Part shown: piece by piece, positions 59,894-64,000 of the stretch
Layout of the letters: every line of letters starts with the position of its first letter
How positions within the stretch are numbered: the stretch's first letter is position 1
DNA from: Diospyros lotus
Taxonomy: Eukaryota; Streptophyta; Magnoliopsida; Ericales; Ebenaceae
NCBI RefSeq assembly: GCF_014633365.1
Contig: NC_068347.1
Span: forward strand, 17,134,433 to 17,198,432
Direction of reading: 5' to 3'
DNA: 64,000 bases
Translations under genes and position numbers: made by a program
The notes under the pieces: generated by a model
What the model was told of the DNA's origin: nothing
The model's input: only the letters and a program-made list of their open reading frames with translations
The model's database searches: none

Positions 59894-62008
59894 TGATTAG
59901 TGGTTAATTTTATAAAAATTTTGTTATAATTTCACCCTTATTTTGATCTTAAAATAGTTTAAATTGAATATTATTATGCATTTTGTGATTACGTGCAGTT
60001 TTAAAAATATTAATATAAAAATATACATAAAATAAAAAAATAAATATAATATATGGATTAGAAACCCAACACAAGAAAGGCTCAAGCCCAAAACAAAGAA
60101 GGCCCAACCTAAAATAAGAAAAAACCCAAGTCCCACAAGTTGCTTACATCATTGCTTGCATCATCGCTTGGAATGATGCCATCGCTTACATTAAGTCATG
60201 AAGTTTCAAGAACTACACTTTGGGCCGAACTTTTTGAGTAATTAGATATTTTATTTATCTTTGTATTTTTAAATTAGGTATTTTGTTTTTCGTTTTATTA
60301 TTAAATTAGATATTTTGTATTATTAAATTATATATATTGTGTGGTCTCCATTGCATCTTGTGGGCTATAAATAGATCACTTGGGGTGCATTTGGAACCAT
60401 CCAATTTTTCATATAATGAAAGCATAGTTGTGTTATTAGAATTTCTCTCTCAAATTTTCAACTTTAGTTTTTGTATAGTTGTGTTCTTAGAATTTCTCTC
60501 TCAAATCTTCAAACTTTAGTTTCCATATAGTTGTGTTATGTTATTCTTATTGTCTTTTAATTATACACTGCCTATATGGTCGATTAAATATTGTCTATCA
60601 ATTGTTGTCTCTTAATTATACACCGCCTATATGGTCGATTAAATATTGTCTCCCAAAACACAGAAGGCCCAAGCCCAAAACAAGGAAAAGCCCAAGTCCT
60701 ACAAGTTGCTTACATCATCGCTTAAATTAAGTCATGAAGTTTCAAGAACTATACTTTGGCCCGAACTTTTTGAGTAATTAGATATTTTATTTATCTTTGT
60801 ATTTTTAAATTAAGTATTTTGTTTTTCTTTTTATTATTAAATTAGATATTTTGTATTATTAAATTATATATATTGTGTGGTCTCAATTGCATCTTGTGGG
60901 CTATAAATAGATCACTTGGGGTGCATTTGGAACCATCCAATTTTTTATATAATGAAAGCATAGTTGTATTCTTAGAATTTATCTCTCAAATTTTCAACTT
61001 TAGTTTTTGTATAGTTGTGTTCTTAGAATTTCTCTCTCAAATCTTCAAACTTTAGTTTCCATATAGTTGTGTTATGTTATTCTTATTGTCTTTTAATTAT
61101 ACACTGCCTATATGGTCGGTTAAATATTATCTTTCAATTATTTTTTCTTAATTATACACCGCATATATGGTCGATTAAATATTGTCTTTTAATTATACAC
61201 TGCCTATATGGTCGGTTAAATATTGTCTTTTAATTATGGTCATTTAAATTCCTGCAAATTTATTTTCAAATGAAGATGAGTAGCTAAATCCAATCTTGAG
61301 TTAAGGTAAGGACATTGTCCAACGTCAATGATTTTCAAAGAAAGTTGCGCTTCAAATGTGTAATATTAACCTGATTTAATTTGAGTAGTGTGCGTATATT
61401 GTATCTTTGAGTTTGGATTGGAGCATAAGCCTAACTTAGAATTTCCATGCCACGTATGGAGATTGCTAGACCTGGAAATGTTTTCATACCCAAGCCCAAA
61501 TGATTAATCTGTATTTATAAATTCTGTCTGTGGAATATAATTCAATTTATGGTAATTGCTTAACTTAGAATTTTCATGCCATGTATGGAGATTGCTTAAA
61601 CAAGAATTATCATTATTTTGAACTAAAATTATTGACAGATCTGCAAAACCTAATTTAGATAAATATTATTGATATTTTCTATTAAATCAGGAATTAATTG
61701 GTTTTGACACTAAAATTATCTTGACCTAAGCTGCTTAAATTCAGTGCTAGTTTAGTTTTAATTATTGCCTTTAGATTATCTTAATCACCTCATAAAATCA
61801 AATATTCTATGATTTTTATTTTAAACCATAAATAATCTGCCTGTGAACCGATTCGGACTCACCGAAATATAAATTTAAAATTGTATTACACGCGCACTCG
61901 CACACTGGCGAGTATAATCACCTTACACCTGCTTTAATAAGATGATTGACGTCTGATGAATTCGGTTGTAGTTTTGATAAATAAATGTGCCAGGTAGTGT
62001 AGTCGTCA
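59894..62008 (+). repeat. 3' LTR of element F, with an internal tandem duplication
   Basis: 2115 bp, 510 bp longer than the 5' LTR. The extra length comes from duplication of a block of about 536 bp: about 60120-60657 is repeated as 60658-61190. The GGGCTATAAATAG box therefore occurs twice (near 60360 and 60897). The 41-bp ACACCGCCTATATGG units are present in both halves. Confidence 0.9.
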
Positions 62009-62277
62009 CTTACTTGAAGAACCTTGAGGGTTGTTTTGAAGGCTGGGAGCTGAGTTGTATTTTTAATAGCCCTTTTCATATTTTGTAACGTATGAGTAGT
62101 TAAGCCCGAAGTGAGCACTGTAATGACTCAGTAATGCATATGCATATATATGAGATTTTGTGATTTCTGTGTTGTCCATGTGGTTGGCTTTTGTTGGATT
62201 GTTTCTATACCTTATCTTTAACGACTCTCTCATAGATCTCCTTTGCTAGCGGGAGCTCTGGGAGGTGGGCCATTACA

Positions 62278-63997
62278 TTGCTAATGGCATCCATCGACCT
62301 CCGACGTGAGGTGAACATCCTATGCAATCAATGGTGGTTCTGATTGAAGAAACCCTTAGCCAGGGTACACTTAATTGGAAAGTGTTCTAATGTTAGAAGG
62401 AGTTTCAATGTGTCATCTTGATCACATAACACTAATTTTGGCATAGCTATCGAGTTAGTGAGTTTGATCAGTCAATGACTCTCACTCGATCAAGATGTTA
62501 TTTGATGGAAGGATTATAGTACACGAGAATTGGAAACCCAAATAGGTTCTATTTGAAGTAAGACTTTTTTACTAGTAGGATCGCCCTGACATAATGCTAG
62601 TTATCACTTAGGGTCTTTTGGGGTATATCAAGGAGATGGAGATATCTTCGTTGTAGACCAAAATGTTTGGTTAACGTCAAAGTGGTTGATGTATGTTGAT
62701 TGCTACTTAGTAGTGAACCTTGAAAGTCACACGCATATCTAGGTATGGTGGTTGACTGAGCAGTTAAAGCTGAAATCGTTATTTTTAGTTAATGATGTCA
62801 CTGTTAAGAGTTAATGGATTGGGTTCTAAAAGATTGAATAAATAATAAGCAACTGTCAAGAGTTGACAAGCATGTCGTTAAGAGTTAACGAGGGCCTTTA
62901 TTTCATCATGAGATGGTGAAAGGGTCATTAAGAGTTAATGGCGAGCCTAGATGCAATTTATAGATACTTGGTCATATGGGATGAAAAATGGTTGATAACC
63001 CTTGAAGATTGTCGACCAATTCTGTCGACCAGTCGAGCCAAATGGTCAACAGTTCCTTTGGAATAGTCGACTGTTTGTGTTGCAGAGGGTAGCAAATCGC
63101 ATGTCTGATTTGTCATTTCTATAATTTTTTCCTTGGATGCGTGGCAAAGGCAGATGACGAGAGGACGAGGGAAGGACGACGTGCATCCTTGGCGCATCTC
63201 CCTCTGTCTCCTTGCCCCCTCTTAGTCCCTTGTCGTGTTACCCTTTCTTGGATGTCTAGAATTTGTTGGGGGTTCCATATATAAGCCAAAAGGAAGAAGA
63301 ATGAGGTAGAGCTTAACCTTTGCAATTGTTGCATCAAGCCTCTCGGCCTTGCTCGTTTTTTTTTTTTTTTTTTTGCCTTCCTTCAGAACCTTTGCCTCTA
63401 ATCCATTGCTCCTTGATATTGCTGCTATTGTAGCAAATCCATCATAATAGTGAGACTGTTATAGTGTTGGATTCCCATTGCTTTGAACCCCATTTTTAGC
63501 CTAATCTCCCTCACTCTCTCTGGCTAGCACATGGAGTAGATTGAGGGAATCATCCACTCACCGAAGCGTGGACTAACTAGGCCTCTCATGTTTTAGGGGG
63601 ACGATTTAGTCTAATCGATTGCTGTTTGGGAGGAGGTTGGAGGTGCAACGGTTACTGCCTAAGAGTTTTTCAGACTCTACATTGACCTACAAACCATTTG
63701 TGAGGTATATCTATGAGGTATTGCAAATGGTCATTGGAAACGAGTCTTGCAAGGTGATTTTGATATTTGTTTCCACTTCATTATTTATGTTTTCGAAAAA
63801 TGTTTTTGAAAACAGGTTAAACCCTTGCATTTATGCACCAATAGTTAGCGTCCCCCTTCATGTATATCATGTTTAAGCTAGTTTTGAGAGTGAAAAAATT
63901 AATGATGTTGTCATTCCAATTGTAACTTGGATGACTATTATCTATAGTGTAGATAATATAAGACAACCAAATTTTGGATCTTGATTTTTCCAATTCA
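62278..63997 (+). other. Remnant of the old gypsy element, then an LTR-like region
   Basis: 62282-62340 continues the gag-like frame interrupted at 21535 (MASIDLRREVNILCNQ). The rest has no recognisable gene. It looks like LTR U3/R sequence: short hairpin repeats at 62802-62940, GTCGAC-rich sequence at 63010-63075, a TATATAAG box near 63278, and a poly-T run at 63358-63374. LTR borders could not be set. Confidence 0.4.
62802..62940. repeat. Four GAG-loop hairpin repeats
   Basis: TGTTAA-GAG-TTAATG (62802-62816), TGTCAA-GAG-TTGACA (62854-62868), CGTTAA-GAG-TTAACG (62876-62890) and CATTAA-GAG-TTAATG (62926-62940). The last three have perfect 6-bp stems although the stem bases differ. Confidence 0.85.
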
Positions 63998-64000
63998 CTT

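Larger units (their letters stand above)
53367..62008 (+). mobile_element. Element F: Athila/Tat-type non-autonomous LTR element carrying a LOG-like gene copy
   Basis: 8642 bp, ends TGATTATTGG and GTCGTCA, target duplication CTTAC at 53362-53366 and 62009-62013. LTRs are 53367-54971 and 59894-62008. The primer site TTGGTACCGTTGCCGG is of the Athila/Tat type. The interior (4.9 kb) holds gag-like remnants, a cysteine-rich reading frame and a LOG-like sequence, all on the + strand, but no protease, RT or integrase. It is therefore non-autonomous. It sits in LTR G. Confidence 0.88.
21536..62277 (+). mobile_element. Probable solo LTR 'G' split by elements A and F
   Basis: Three pieces, 21536-23452, 53318-53366 and 62014-62277, become contiguous when elements A and F and their duplications are removed. 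Together they make about 2.2 kb, the same size as the 3' LTR of element A. The last piece ends GGGAGGTGGGCCATTACA, closely resembling the end of A's LTR (GGGAGGCAGACCATTACA). A TATATATAAG box is at about 21893. TTGCT occurs at both ends (21531-21535 and 62278-62282), and gag-like reading resumes across that join, but the left end lacks the usual TG, so this border is tentative. Confidence 0.55.

Noticed and set aside
60337..61055. Two similar 60-codon frames at 60337 and 60873 in the 3' LTR of F
   Set aside because: Explained by the 536-bp tandem duplication of LTR sequence.

Overview
This is nuclear DNA of a flowering plant, most likely a eudicot. It is AT-rich and carries one spliced GT-AG gene plus many plant-type Ty3/gypsy and other LTR elements with tRNA-Met or TGGYRCCGTTGCCGG-type primer sites. 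The species cannot be named from the sequence.

Layout. 1-1965 is a large imperfect inverted repeat (foldback-type, AT-rich). 2958-13981 is the only clearly functional host gene: a five-exon PP2C-type protein phosphatase of 283 residues on the + strand. Its intron 1 holds a 1.85-kb non-autonomous LTR element (3852-5700) carrying a fragment of a DA1/DAR (UIM-LIM) gene. Its intron 3 holds a 5.36-kb antisense Ty3/gypsy element (7544-12905). All PP2C exons and splice sites look intact.

14300-63997 is a retroelement graveyard with deep nesting, resolved here with 5-bp target-site duplications (TSDs). The oldest layer is a decayed gypsy-type element with a PF04195-like gag (about 16880-21535, resuming at 62278). 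Into it went a solo LTR (19026-20972, TSD CCGGG) and a probable solo LTR 'G' (21536-62277). G was hit by element A (23453-53312, TSD GGTAT) and element F (53367-62008, TSD CTTAC). A was hit by chromovirus B (24015-33555, TSD GGTTT), solo LTR I2 (33967-35760, TSD TTATG) and element C (36326-50291, TSD GTGAT). C contains solo LTRs D (37405-38912, TSD AGAAG) and E (41629-44183, TSD AGAAC), and an unclassified insert with an LBD/LOB-domain gene copy. A separate solo LTR lies at 15572-16874 (TSD ATCTC).

The most interesting content is the cargo. Three plant growth-regulator genes occur as broken, apparently intron-less copies inside LTR elements: DA1/DAR (organ size), LBD (lateral organ boundaries transcription factor) and LOG (cytokinin activation). 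A second theme is short-motif arrays in several LTR or LTR-like regions: 12 copies of the palindrome CATTCGAATG, a TYGAGTA array, and four GAG-loop hairpins whose stems covary. No RNA genes, CRISPR arrays or bacterial features were seen.
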